Shown here piece by piece: positions 1 to 5,094 of a stretch of 28,347 nt of DNA. The notes below the pieces were generated by a model. It worked only from the letters and a program-made list of their open reading frames with translations. It made no database searches and was not told the origin of the DNA. The position numbers were made by a program, and so were the translations under genes. The DNA is from a virus. The DNA is taken from positions 1 to 28,347 of the IMG/VR virus record IMGVR_UViG_3300025314_000079; one strand, 5' to 3'. Numbering within the stretch: the stretch's first letter is position 1; each line of letters begins with the position of its first letter.

Positions 1-2
1 CC

Positions 3-21
3 CGCCGGGGCGTTCCCGGCG
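3..21 (+). other. GC-rich stem-loop upstream of first gene
   Basis: CGCCGGG (3-9) and CCCGGCG (15-21) form a perfect 7-bp stem with a 5-nt loop. It ends 8 nt before the AGGAG ribosome binding site of the gene at 39. No T-run follows, so it is more likely an mRNA 5'-end or processing structure than a terminator. It is at the window edge and may be part of something larger. Confidence 0.4.
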
Positions 22-38
22 TAACCTTAGGAGAAAAT

Positions 39-1085
39 ATGACAGACGAAATGATTATCCACCAAGACGCGCCGGGATTTTTAGCACCGGTTGTCACAGC
101 CAAAGATGCGCTGATCGCCTACCAAGCAAAGAAAGATTTGATTGACGGTATCATGAAGGAAAACGTCGACTATGGCGTTATTCCTGGCAGCAAGAAACCA
201 TCTCTCCTGAAGGCGGGCGCGGAAAAGGCAACGTCTTTCTTTGGCTTGTGCCCCCGTTTTACAGACGCCGAAACCGTCGAAGATTGGACGGGAGAAAAGC
301 ACAACGGCGAGCCGTTCTTTTACTATCGCCGCACCTGCAATCTTTATCGGGGCAATCTTTTGGTTGCCAGCGTTGACGGCTCTTGCAATTCCTGGGAAAA
401 GAAATACCGCTACCGATGGGTTGAAGAAAGTCAGGTTCCTGCGCACATCAACAAAAGCACCCTGAAAACCCAGGGCGGGCGCGTCTCAGAATTTGTCTTT
501 GCAATCGAAAAGGCAGAGACATCGGGCAAATATGGCAAGCCCGCCGAATACTGGCAACGGTTCCGTGATGCAATTGAAAACGGAACGGCTGTACAGATTT
601 CGCGCAAAACCAGCAAGGGGACATCGCCAGCGTGGGAAATTGACGGGACAATGTACTGCCTTCCAAACGAAGACCCCGCCGACATTGTAAATACAATCTT
701 GAAGATGGCCGATAAGCGCGCGCTTGTAGCAGCAACCCTGATCGCGACCGGGTTGAGCGAATACTTTACCCAGGACGTTGAAGACTATATCGATGTCACC
801 GTTTCAGATATTCCCGTTGTCAAGCCAGCCGCGCCTGCGCCCGTAAAAATGACTTACGAGCAAGCCGCCGCATTCAAAATCACCGTCAGGGGCCGCGAGA
901 TGCCAATGGGAGAGATTAAGGACATCAATCAACTCTCTTGGCTTGCTACATCGGCAAAGAACAATGATAGCCGACAGGCCGCGACCATTGTTCTGAAACA
1001 CCATTTCAACCTTGACCCGCCCACCGACATCGATGAAGCCCTGCCCGGTATGGAACCATCTCATACTGGCGGCCTTCCCGACTAG
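39..1085 (+). CDS. phage protein, candidate single-strand DNA annealing/recombination protein
   Basis: A 348-residue protein starting at ATG 39 behind AGGAG at 30-34. Residues about 44-62 contain DYGVIPGSKKPSLLKAGAEK. The segment around 214-247 (DIVNTILKMADKRALV, then a Gly and FTQDVED) resembles a helix seen in phage Rad52-like/ERF-type annealing proteins, where an N-T-x-L-K-x-A-x-K-R-A pattern recurs. This comparison is from memory of the family and is inferred. A proline/alanine-rich linker near residues 263-270 separates a smaller C-terminal domain. It leads the early block, upstream of many small genes and a replication module, which fits a recombination role. It could be another early DNA-binding protein; the sequence shows no catalytic motif. 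Confidence 0.4.
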   Translation: MTDEMIIHQDAPGFLAPVVTAKDALIAYQAKKDLIDGIMKENVDYGVIPGSKKPSLLKAGAEKATSFFGLCPRFTDAETVEDWTGEKHNGEPFFYYRRTCNLYRGNLLVASVDGSCNSWEKKYRYRWVEESQVPAHINKSTLKTQGGRVSEFVFAIEKAETSGKYGKPAEYWQRFRDAIENGTAVQISRKTSKGTSPAWEIDGTMYCLPNEDPADIVNTILKMADKRALVAATLIATGLSEYFTQDVEDYIDVTVSDIPVVKPAAPAPVKMTYEQAAAFKITVRGREMPMGEIKDINQLSWLATSAKNNDSRQAATIVLKHHFNLDPPTDIDEALPGMEPSHTGGLPD

Positions 1086-1106
1086 CCCGCGCCCCTGACC
1101 CACCTT

Positions 1107-1130
1107 CCCCGCCGTCACCCGGCGGCGGGG
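1107..1130 (+). other. GC-rich stem-loop between genes
   Basis: CCCCGCCG (1107-1114) pairs with CGGCGGGG (1123-1130), 8 bp with an 8-nt loop, in the 63-nt gap after the gene ending at 1085. No T-run follows, so a transcript-processing or stabilising hairpin is as likely as a terminator. It stands 18 nt upstream of the start at 1149, like the hairpin at 3-21. Confidence 0.4.
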
Positions 1131-1148
1131 ATACAAGACGAAAGGATT

Positions 1149-1409
1149 ATGACGATGAAAACGGTCGAAGATAAAATCAAGGAACTGCTTATGCAAAACG
1201 GGATGAACCCGCCCGCCGCCGATGCCGTAATGGAAGCCGTAAAAAGCGCCCCGGAAAACGAAGCTATGCAGGGGCGATGGTCAGACAGCGCCGAAGGTTA
1301 TCCGCCCGCTATTTTTATCCTGGCGTGGATGTCCGCGAAAGAAAAGGCGCTCGAATGGATTGACGCGAATTGCCCAAAGGCGTGGTATCGCCCGATGTTT
1401 ACCGAATAG
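1149..1409 (+). CDS. hypothetical phage protein, 86 aa
   Basis: Starts at ATG 1149 just after AAAGGA (1141-1146); a second ATG at 1155 is also possible. The N-terminal half looks helical (VEDKIKELLMQNG and AADAVMEAVKS). The C-terminal part has aromatic residues and the segment SAKEKALEWIDANCPKAWY. I recognise no family. It is a small early gene in a co-directional run and probably shares a transcript with its neighbours. Confidence 0.6.
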   Translation: MTMKTVEDKIKELLMQNGMNPPAADAVMEAVKSAPENEAMQGRWSDSAEGYPPAIFILAWMSAKEKALEWIDANCPKAWYRPMFTE

Positions 1410-1450
1410 AAAATCGCCCCCGGCCTTGCGACCGTGGAAAGGATGACAAA

Positions 1451-1639
1451 ATGGATGAACTGATTGAATTTCTGAAAAACGAGAACACCCGGATTGAATA
1501 CGGCTATCGCTGGCTGGTAATGCACGAAGATAATGTGATCAACGTATACAGCCGCCGCCCCGGAAAAAGAGTTACCATTTGCGAATACGAAGGCACCGAC
1601 ATGGCCGAAGCCGTGCGCATTTTGAAGGGGGATGAATAA
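1451..1639 (+). CDS. hypothetical phage protein, 62 aa
   Basis: The chosen start is ATG 1451, with GGAAAGGA at 1436-1443. The same frame is open further upstream, but those residues overlap the previous gene and lack a ribosome binding site. The protein begins MDELIEFLKNENTRIEYGYRWLV and ends MAEAVRILKGDE, suggesting a small alpha/beta fold with a central strand region (DNVINVYSRR, KRVTICEYEG). Function unknown. Confidence 0.55.
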   Translation: MDELIEFLKNENTRIEYGYRWLVMHEDNVINVYSRRPGKRVTICEYEGTDMAEAVRILKGDE

Positions 1640-1640
1640 C

Positions 1641-1847
1641 ATGCCAAACTCAGGATGCACCGCACGAACCGAAACACTGACCCCAAAAGGCCAGACGGCT
1701 ATCAACGCGGTAGAATATTACCGTAACCATCCTGGCTATCTTCCCGACTATGCCCCGGCTGTAACCGACCCCTATTTTGCGCAGTGGGTATCCGTCCACA
1801 TGCCTGTACCGGTCGAATTGCGCCGGGCTGAACGGGGGGACGAATGA
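1641..1847 (+). CDS. hypothetical phage protein, 68 aa
   Basis: ATG 1641 lies 9 nt after GGGGG (1627-1631), which fits translation better than the in-frame ATG at 1632, which directly abuts the G-run. The product is rich in Pro and Tyr (YYRNHPGYLPDYAPAVTDPY) with a charged tail RRAERGDE. Its stop overlaps the next start as ATGA, so the two are probably translationally coupled. No family recognised. Confidence 0.5.
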   Translation: MPNSGCTARTETLTPKGQTAINAVEYYRNHPGYLPDYAPAVTDPYFAQWVSVHMPVPVELRRAERGDE

Positions 1848-2020
1848 CTACCGTAACAATCAAAATCACCGAGCCAATCCGCACGCGCGGACAAGTCGCC
1901 CTGAAAGTTGGCGATAAGGTGACGGCTGAAAAGGCCGCCGATGGCAAGAATTATCGCGTCAGCACTACGCGCGGTTATCTGGTTGTGCCTGGATGCGCCT
2001 GCGAAGTGGTGACGGAATGA
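1844..2020 (+). CDS. small beta-rich hypothetical protein, 58 aa
   Basis: ATG 1844 overlaps the previous stop (ATGA) and its own stop overlaps the next start at 2017 in the same way. The translation runs MTTVTIKITEPIRTRG, then QVALKVGDKVTAEKA, ending GYLVVPGCACEVVTE. Alternating hydrophobic residues and the V-G-D-K-V turn suggest an SH3-like small beta barrel. That is an inference from pattern only. It is too short for ordinary ORF cut-offs but fills an otherwise empty gap exactly. Confidence 0.65.
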   Translation: MTTVTIKITEPIRTRGQVALKVGDKVTAEKAADGKNYRVSTTRGYLVVPGCACEVVTE

Positions 2021-2181
2021 CACCCACTCCAAAGCCTATCACCAAGAACACAGCCATCCGCGAACTATGCGCGATTGTAGACCGTGAAGTCAAGGCATAC
2101 CACGAGTGGGCCGCGTTCGACTGGGAACGCCAGAACAAAGAAGAACGCGAGCAGAAAGAAAAGGAACAGGCGCAAAAATGA
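2017..2181 (+). CDS. small charged hypothetical protein, 54 aa
   Basis: ATG 2017 overlaps the stop of the preceding gene by ATGA; the frame extends upstream, but coupling supports this start. The N-terminal half contains ITKNTAIRELCAIVDREVKAYHEW. The C-terminus is a run of Glu, Lys and Gln (KEEREQKEKEQAQK), probably a charged helix. The stop overlaps the next start at 2178. Function unknown. Confidence 0.55.
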   Translation: MTPTPKPITKNTAIRELCAIVDREVKAYHEWAAFDWERQNKEEREQKEKEQAQK

Positions 2182-2387
2182 CAGACACAAACATAGCAGT
2201 TTTTATAAAGGACAAAATCGGCGACGCGTTCAACGAATTAGCCGTAGTGCTTGGTAACGAATTAGCCGAAAAGTACGGCGAAGATTTACCCGCCGGGCAA
2301 CTGGCGTTCGAGCTAATGTCAGCGCAGATGTTCCTTGAGGGACAGTGGGAATCGTACTGTCGCCGAAAGATGGATGGCGAACAATGA
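2178..2387 (+). CDS. small acidic helical hypothetical protein, 69 aa
   Basis: Starts at ATG 2178, coupled by ATGA to the previous gene, and ends coupled to the next start at 2384. The protein reads as amphipathic helices (DKIGDAFNELAVVLGNELAEKYGED, then ELMSAQMFLEGQWESY). No motif recognised. It belongs to the chain of tiny overlapping early genes at 1641-3028. Confidence 0.55.
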   Translation: MTDTNIAVFIKDKIGDAFNELAVVLGNELAEKYGEDLPAGQLAFELMSAQMFLEGQWESYCRRKMDGEQ

Positions 2388-2587
2388 CCACGCTCCCCGC
2401 ATCCTACACCGCCGCGCTTGACCTGCTTGTGGACGGCGCTACATGGAAACAATTGGCCGCGTGTTTCAACGTCAGCACCCGGCACGCTGTTTCGTACCAT
2501 TTGCGCATTCTACACGCGCAGCGGTACGAAATTAGGTCATGTGCCATGCGGGGCAAACACTGGTACAAATTAGTCAAAGGAAAGTAA
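2384..2587 (+). CDS. winged helix-turn-helix protein, 67 aa
   Basis: ATG 2384 overlaps the previous stop as ATGA. Residues about 8-45 read as a DNA-binding fold: ALDLLVDGATWKQLAACFN, a turn (VSTRHA), a recognition-like helix (VSYHLRILHAQ), then a basic wing (RYEIRSCAMRGKHWYKL). The length is near the minimum for a winged helix. A role as a small phage transcription factor is inferred; no target is known, though the palindrome at 3489-3500 is a nearby candidate operator. Confidence 0.55.
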   Translation: MTTLPASYTAALDLLVDGATWKQLAACFNVSTRHAVSYHLRILHAQRYEIRSCAMRGKHWYKLVKGK

Positions 2588-2588
2588 G

Positions 2589-2807
2589 ATGCAGAGAATT
2601 TATACCCATCGCGGTACAGGTGAACTGGAAATGTCGGGAACAGTTCACTTGGCAGGCCCGCAGGCTTTGTCAGAAATTCCCGTCGAAGTTGTAAAAATGT
2701 TTCAAGATAATCCCGCCCTTAACCGCGTTGTTACCTGCTCCGAAAAGGATAACCGCAAATATTGGGTAATCTACGATTCTATAGCAGACGCAGTCATCAC
2801 GGTATAG
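2589..2807 (+). CDS. hypothetical phage protein, 72 aa
   Basis: ATG 2589 sits one nucleotide after the stop of the HTH gene, with AAAGGAAAG at 2577-2585 inside that gene's end. The translation has beta-rich ends (IYTHRGTGELEMSGTVHLAG and KYWVIYDSIADAVITV) around a helix EVVKMFQDNPALN. No family recognised. Confidence 0.55.
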   Translation: MQRIYTHRGTGELEMSGTVHLAGPQALSEIPVEVVKMFQDNPALNRVVTCSEKDNRKYWVIYDSIADAVITV

Positions 2808-2815
2808 GTGCTGTC

Positions 2816-3028
2816 ATGATTTGCAAACTCTCCGACCAAGAGCGCGCCGAGCAGTCCCGCATCCCGGCGGGCCATGTACACAAGTGGGGGCAATGGTTCA
2901 CAGATGACCCGCGCCCCGGCGTTATCTCGGACTGCTGTAAGCGCGTTTGCAAATGCGGCACGTTTCAGCGGGCAAAGTGGACGGCCTGGGGTAAGGTGGT
3001 TTCTGAGCCGAGAACGGTGATGCTGTGA
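2816..3028 (+). CDS. small cysteine-rich protein, 70 aa
   Basis: ATG 2816 is the start that fits the spacing after the previous gene. The protein contains HKWGQWF and then CCKRVCKCGTFQ, a cluster of four Cys that could bind zinc with the nearby His residues. The stop overlaps the GTG start of the methyltransferase gene (GTGA at 3025-3028), indicating coupled translation. Function unknown. Confidence 0.55.
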   Translation: MICKLSDQERAEQSRIPAGHVHKWGQWFTDDPRPGVISDCCKRVCKCGTFQRAKWTAWGKVVSEPRTVML

Positions 3029-3492
3029 AAACAATCCTTGATGTGTGTTGCGGAAAAAAGGCGATGTGGTTTGATAAACAAGATGAAAGGGCTTTTTACG
3101 TGGACATTCGCAATGAAGTAATCACCCCCGATAAACGCCCTGGGCGCAAGCCCTGGGTTATCCAGCCCGATAGCGTTGCGAACTTTACCGCATTGCCTTT
3201 TGCTGATAATTCTTTTTCCGTTGTTGTCTTTGACCCGCCGCATGTGAGTTTCGGTAAAACAAGTTTCATGGCGGCGATGTACGGCAGGCTTGAAGGCGAT
3301 TGGCGCGAAATGCTGCGCAAAGGTTTTGTAGAGTGTTTTCGCGTTCTGCGCCCACAAGGTGTTTTGATTTTCAAGTGGAATGAGATGGAGCATGGCCTCG
3401 CGGAAATTCTGAAACTTACGCCAGAACAACCACTCTTTGGTCACAAGACAGGGCGCGCAACAGGTACGCATTGGGTAACTTTCACGAAGTGA
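3025..3492 (+). CDS. phage class I SAM-dependent methyltransferase
   Basis: A 155-residue protein starting at GTG 3025, coupled to the preceding gene. Residues 6-10 are DVCCG, a SAM-binding motif I. D27 in YVDIR fits the acidic end of strand 2. D70-P-P-H73 corresponds to the catalytic D/N-P-P-Y/F/H motif of amino-methyltransferases acting on DNA or protein. The C-terminal pattern FRVLRPQGVLIFKWNE and PLFGHKTGR is familiar from a compact phage methyltransferase family. The likely role is modification of phage or host DNA, but no target-recognition domain is visible, so the substrate is unknown. It is the last gene before the structured region at 3489-3844. Confidence 0.8.
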   Translation: MKTILDVCCGKKAMWFDKQDERAFYVDIRNEVITPDKRPGRKPWVIQPDSVANFTALPFADNSFSVVVFDPPHVSFGKTSFMAAMYGRLEGDWREMLRKGFVECFRVLRPQGVLIFKWNEMEHGLAEILKLTPEQPLFGHKTGRATGTHWVTFTK

Positions 3493-3500
3493 CCGGTCAC
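3489..3500. promoter_or_regulatory. 12-bp perfect palindrome, candidate operator
   Basis: GTGACCGGTCAC is its own reverse complement. It overlaps the methyltransferase stop codon and lies 11 nt upstream of the -35 box of the promoter at 3512-3538. That is a typical place for a dimeric regulator to bind. Binding itself is inferred. Confidence 0.4.
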
Positions 3501-3511
3501 AAATATCACCC

Positions 3512-3538
3512 TTTACTTTCTTCCGAAGGTTGTATAAT
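3512..3538 (+). promoter_or_regulatory. putative sigma70-like promoter
   Basis: TATAAT at 3533-3538 is a perfect -10 box. TTTACT at 3512-3517 is a 4/6 match to the -35 box with a 15-bp spacer, slightly short. Transcription would start near 3545, at the first arm of the structured region that follows. Confidence 0.45.
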
Positions 3539-3543
3539 GAGTA

Positions 3544-3815
3544 TGCCAGCGGGTTGACCCGTAGCAGATCGGCTACAGAGTGGGACGCGAAAACTGGCAA
3601 AGCGGGCGGCGGCGAAAGCCGTTAGCAAATCTAATAGCCTTATACTCCTAATCATACCGATTAGCGGTGACAATGAAGGCCCGCCCGCAGCAACACAAGA
3701 CCCGCGCCGTGTATGCAGAAACCCGTTTTTACGGTGCTAAACTAGAGACGGCAGAGCGGCGCGGGTCACAACAAAACATTGCCAGCCTGCATCTCGCGGA
3801 ATTTGCGGCTGGTAA
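3544..3815 (+). ncRNA. candidate structured non-coding RNA or long leader
   Basis: This stretch of about 270 nt has no convincing gene but holds four consecutive folded domains. Domain 1 is closed by TGCCAG (3544-3549) with CTGGCA (3594-3599) and encloses hairpins 3550-3561 and 3561-3576. Domain 2 is closed by GCGGGCGG (3602-3609) with CCGCCCGC (3681-3688) and encloses CGGC-GAAA-GCCG (3610-3621, a GNRA tetraloop) and CTAATC/GATTAG (3648-3664). Domain 3 has an 11-bp perfect stem, 3699-3709 with 3757-3767, enclosing CCGT-TTTT-ACGG (3723-3734). Domain 4 pairs 3779-3787 with 3807-3815 with one G-U. It follows the promoter at 3512-3538 and precedes the gene at 3845. I match it to no known RNA family. 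It may be a stand-alone RNA or a leader. Confidence 0.55.
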
Positions 3816-3844
3816 CTAGTACGAAAAACTCAAAAGGAGAAACG

Positions 3845-4033
3845 ATGATAATCAAAGAGAAAATGAGCGGAAAAATTCTAAATAATAGCCAAATAAAGCG
3901 GCGTATTGAAAAGCAGATTGACTATATTCGCAAAATGATTTTGTCTAAAACAATGCCAGAAAGCAGAATCAGCGACTGGCAAGACGAAATCGAGCGATTG
4001 GAGAAAGTTCTAAAGACCCACGAATCCGCTTGA
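3845..4033 (+). CDS. small helical basic protein, 62 aa
   Basis: ATG 3845 follows AAAAGGAG (3832-3839). The protein is mostly helix-forming and charged: IKRRIEKQIDYIRKMILSK, then SDWQDEIERLEKVLKTHESA, likely a short coiled coil. Its start context GGAGAAACGATGA is repeated exactly at the next gene, and its stop lies in a 14-nt sequence (4027-4040) repeated at the end of that gene. Function unknown. Confidence 0.6.
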   Translation: MIIKEKMSGKILNNSQIKRRIEKQIDYIRKMILSKTMPESRISDWQDEIERLEKVLKTHESA

Positions 4034-4040
4034 CACTTCG
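4027..4040 (+). repeat. 14-nt direct repeat, copy 1
   Basis: CGCTTGACACTTCG occurs here and at 4254-4267. Each copy contains the stop codon of a small gene plus a TTGACA hexamer. This copy has no -10 box at the right distance. Confidence 0.7.
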
Positions 4041-4065
4041 GGCGATGCAACGAAAGGGAGAAACG

Positions 4066-4260
4066 ATGAACGACAACGAATGTGACCACTGCACCGCACA
4101 GGTGCTGAAAGAAACCGAAACGCATGAGTTAGATTTGTGCGAATGGGAATGTCAAAAGCTGGTACTCTATGAAAAAGTCGGGGAAGGCGAAATCCGTGAA
4201 ATTGCGACGTTCAGCCTTGATTACCTTGTGGAATTGGTAATGTATGGCAAACTCGCTTGA
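4066..4260 (+). CDS. small acidic cysteine-containing protein, 64 aa
   Basis: ATG 4066 follows AAAGGGAG (4053-4060) with a 5-nt spacer. The N-terminus has CDHC (C-x-x-C) and later two Cys in LDLCEWECQKL, so a small zinc site is possible. The C-terminus (EIREIATFSLDYLVELVMYGKLA) looks helical. The start context matches that of the gene at 3845. The stop overlaps the -35 box of the strong promoter at 4257-4285. Confidence 0.6.
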   Translation: MNDNECDHCTAQVLKETETHELDLCEWECQKLVLYEKVGEGEIREIATFSLDYLVELVMYGKLA

Positions 4261-4267
4261 CACTTCG
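4254..4267 (+). repeat. 14-nt direct repeat, copy 2
   Basis: Exact copy of the sequence at 4027-4040. Here the TTGACA serves as the -35 element of a complete promoter because TAATAT follows 17 bp downstream. Confidence 0.7.
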
Positions 4268-4285
4268 AACGGTATCGAGTAATAT
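4257..4285 (+). promoter_or_regulatory. near-consensus sigma70 promoter
   Basis: TTGACA (4257-4262), a 17-bp spacer and TAATAT (4280-4285) match the bacterial housekeeping promoter at all -35 positions and 5 of 6 -10 positions or nearly so. Transcription would start near 4292. The transcript would open with the structured leader at 4302-4422 and then enter the replication genes. Confidence 0.75.
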
Positions 4286-4301
4286 TGAGAAGTAAGACAA
4301 A

Positions 4302-4422
4302 AGCGGAGTGGCTGCCGCTATAGAGAACAAACCGGCAAAGCGAATCATTTCTTTTTGCGTGCTTGTCGCCCACCCCGCCGGGGGTGCCAGCCACAGGCGC
4401 AGGCACGCGAAAGGGAATGATT
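4302..4422 (+). ncRNA. structured leader RNA with sequestered ribosome binding site and predicted pseudoknot
   Basis: A small hairpin pairs AGCGG (4302-4306) with CCGCT (4315-4319). A long hairpin pairs 4343-4365 with 4400-4422: 23 consecutive pairs, of which 4 are G-U and none mismatched. It is topped by CGCC/GGCG (4367-4370 with 4396-4399) and CACCCC/GGGGTG (4371-4376 with 4381-4386). The small hairpin's loop GTGGCTG (4308-4314) is perfectly complementary to CAGCCAC (4388-4394), which lies in the unpaired side of the long hairpin, so a loop-loop contact is predicted. AAAGGG (4410-4415), the best ribosome binding site for the gene at 4429, is inside the long stem. The structure suggests control of translation. 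Confidence 0.65.
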
Positions 4423-4428
4423 TTTATT

Positions 4429-4626
4429 ATGGACAAACTGACAGCAAACCAGTATTACGAGTTACAAGCGCAATATGACCGAACGCCAGCGCCGGGGGAT
4501 TCCTTTGGTGCAAGCGGGGAGCATTATGTTTTAGTTGCCATCTTAAAGCGTATCGGGTTCAACGAACCGGACAAATGGAAGGCGCTAAAGTTGGCAGAAA
4601 GGTTACTTGAAAATGGCTACTCATAA
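4429..4626 (+). CDS. small phage protein, 65 aa, downstream of structured leader
   Basis: ATG 4429 (MDKLTANQYYELQAQYD) is preferred. An in-frame ATG at 4417 is only one nucleotide from AAAGGG and cannot be served by it. From 4429 the spacing to AAAGGG is 13 nt, rather long, which fits conditional translation under the upstream RNA fold. The protein is helical in its second half (PDKWKALKLAERLLENGYS). No family recognised. It overlaps the next gene by 14 nt. Confidence 0.55.
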   Translation: MDKLTANQYYELQAQYDRTPAPGDSFGASGEHYVLVAILKRIGFNEPDKWKALKLAERLLENGYS

Positions 4627-4801
4627 AAGTGTTACCGACCCGTTGCTGCGCAAAATTATGGCACATGAATTGTGGGTACTGCGCAGTCAAATAAAGCGCA
4701 TGGGTTACTCACGAAGCTCCGAAACCTATCTATGGATTGTGATGGGCTTCGAGACGGCATTAAGGCGCGTTGAACACGCGCAAAGATTGGGGGAGAGATG
4801 A
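4613..4801 (+). CDS. small helical hypothetical protein, 62 aa
   Basis: ATG 4613 lies 10 nt after AAAGG (4598-4602). The protein reads MATHKSVTDPLLRKIMAHELWVL, then SQIKRMGYSRSSETYLWIVMGFETALRRVEHAQRL, mostly helix. Its stop overlaps the next start (ATGA at 4798-4801), so the two are coupled. Function unknown. Confidence 0.55.
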   Translation: MATHKSVTDPLLRKIMAHELWVLRSQIKRMGYSRSSETYLWIVMGFETALRRVEHAQRLGER

Positions 4802-5094
4802 GCCAACAACAAGCCGAATACAAAGTAGACGGATGGGTGTATCTAATACAACCAGTTGGTCATAATGTATATAAGATTGGGAATACTACTAACCTGGAAA
4901 AGCGCATCACCCAGAATATAAAGAAACTAAAGCACTCAGTAAAACTTATTCACGCCTTTAGAAGTAAGAATTGTTTTCACTCTGAGCAAGATGCGCATAT
5001 TATTTTTTCTCACGCTCACCTTGTTAGTGAATGGTTTATTCTGTCAGATAAGGACGTGGCCGCGTTTTGTGCCATAAAGGATTATGAACTATGA
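4798..5094 (+). CDS. GIY-YIG domain protein of the T5orf172/MUG113 type
   Basis: A 98-residue protein in which residues 12-36 (GWVYLIQP, then YKIGNT, then NLEKRI) match the GIY-YIG core as it appears in the T5orf172/MUG113 group: Y15, Y25-K-I-G28 and R36. E63 and H67 in HSEQDAH and E78-W-F in the C-terminal half match the conserved E-x-x-H and EWF positions. The family is nuclease-like; whether this small copy cuts DNA is unknown. The gene is visibly more AT-rich than its neighbours, hinting at separate acquisition. It is coupled to both neighbours (ATGA at 4798; next start 5091). Confidence 0.75.
   Translation: MSQQQAEYKVDGWVYLIQPVGHNVYKIGNTTNLEKRITQNIKKLKHSVKLIHAFRSKNCFHSEQDAHIIFSHAHLVSEWFILSDKDVAAFCAIKDYEL

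Noticed and set aside
3544-3815. tRNA or tmRNA
   Set aside because: I could not assemble a cloverleaf with a T-arm GTTCRA motif and CCA-compatible acceptor from the stems present.
4030-4058. TTGACA of repeat copy 1 as a promoter
   Set aside because: At the proper distance the sequence is AAAGGG, the next gene's ribosome binding site, not a -10 box.
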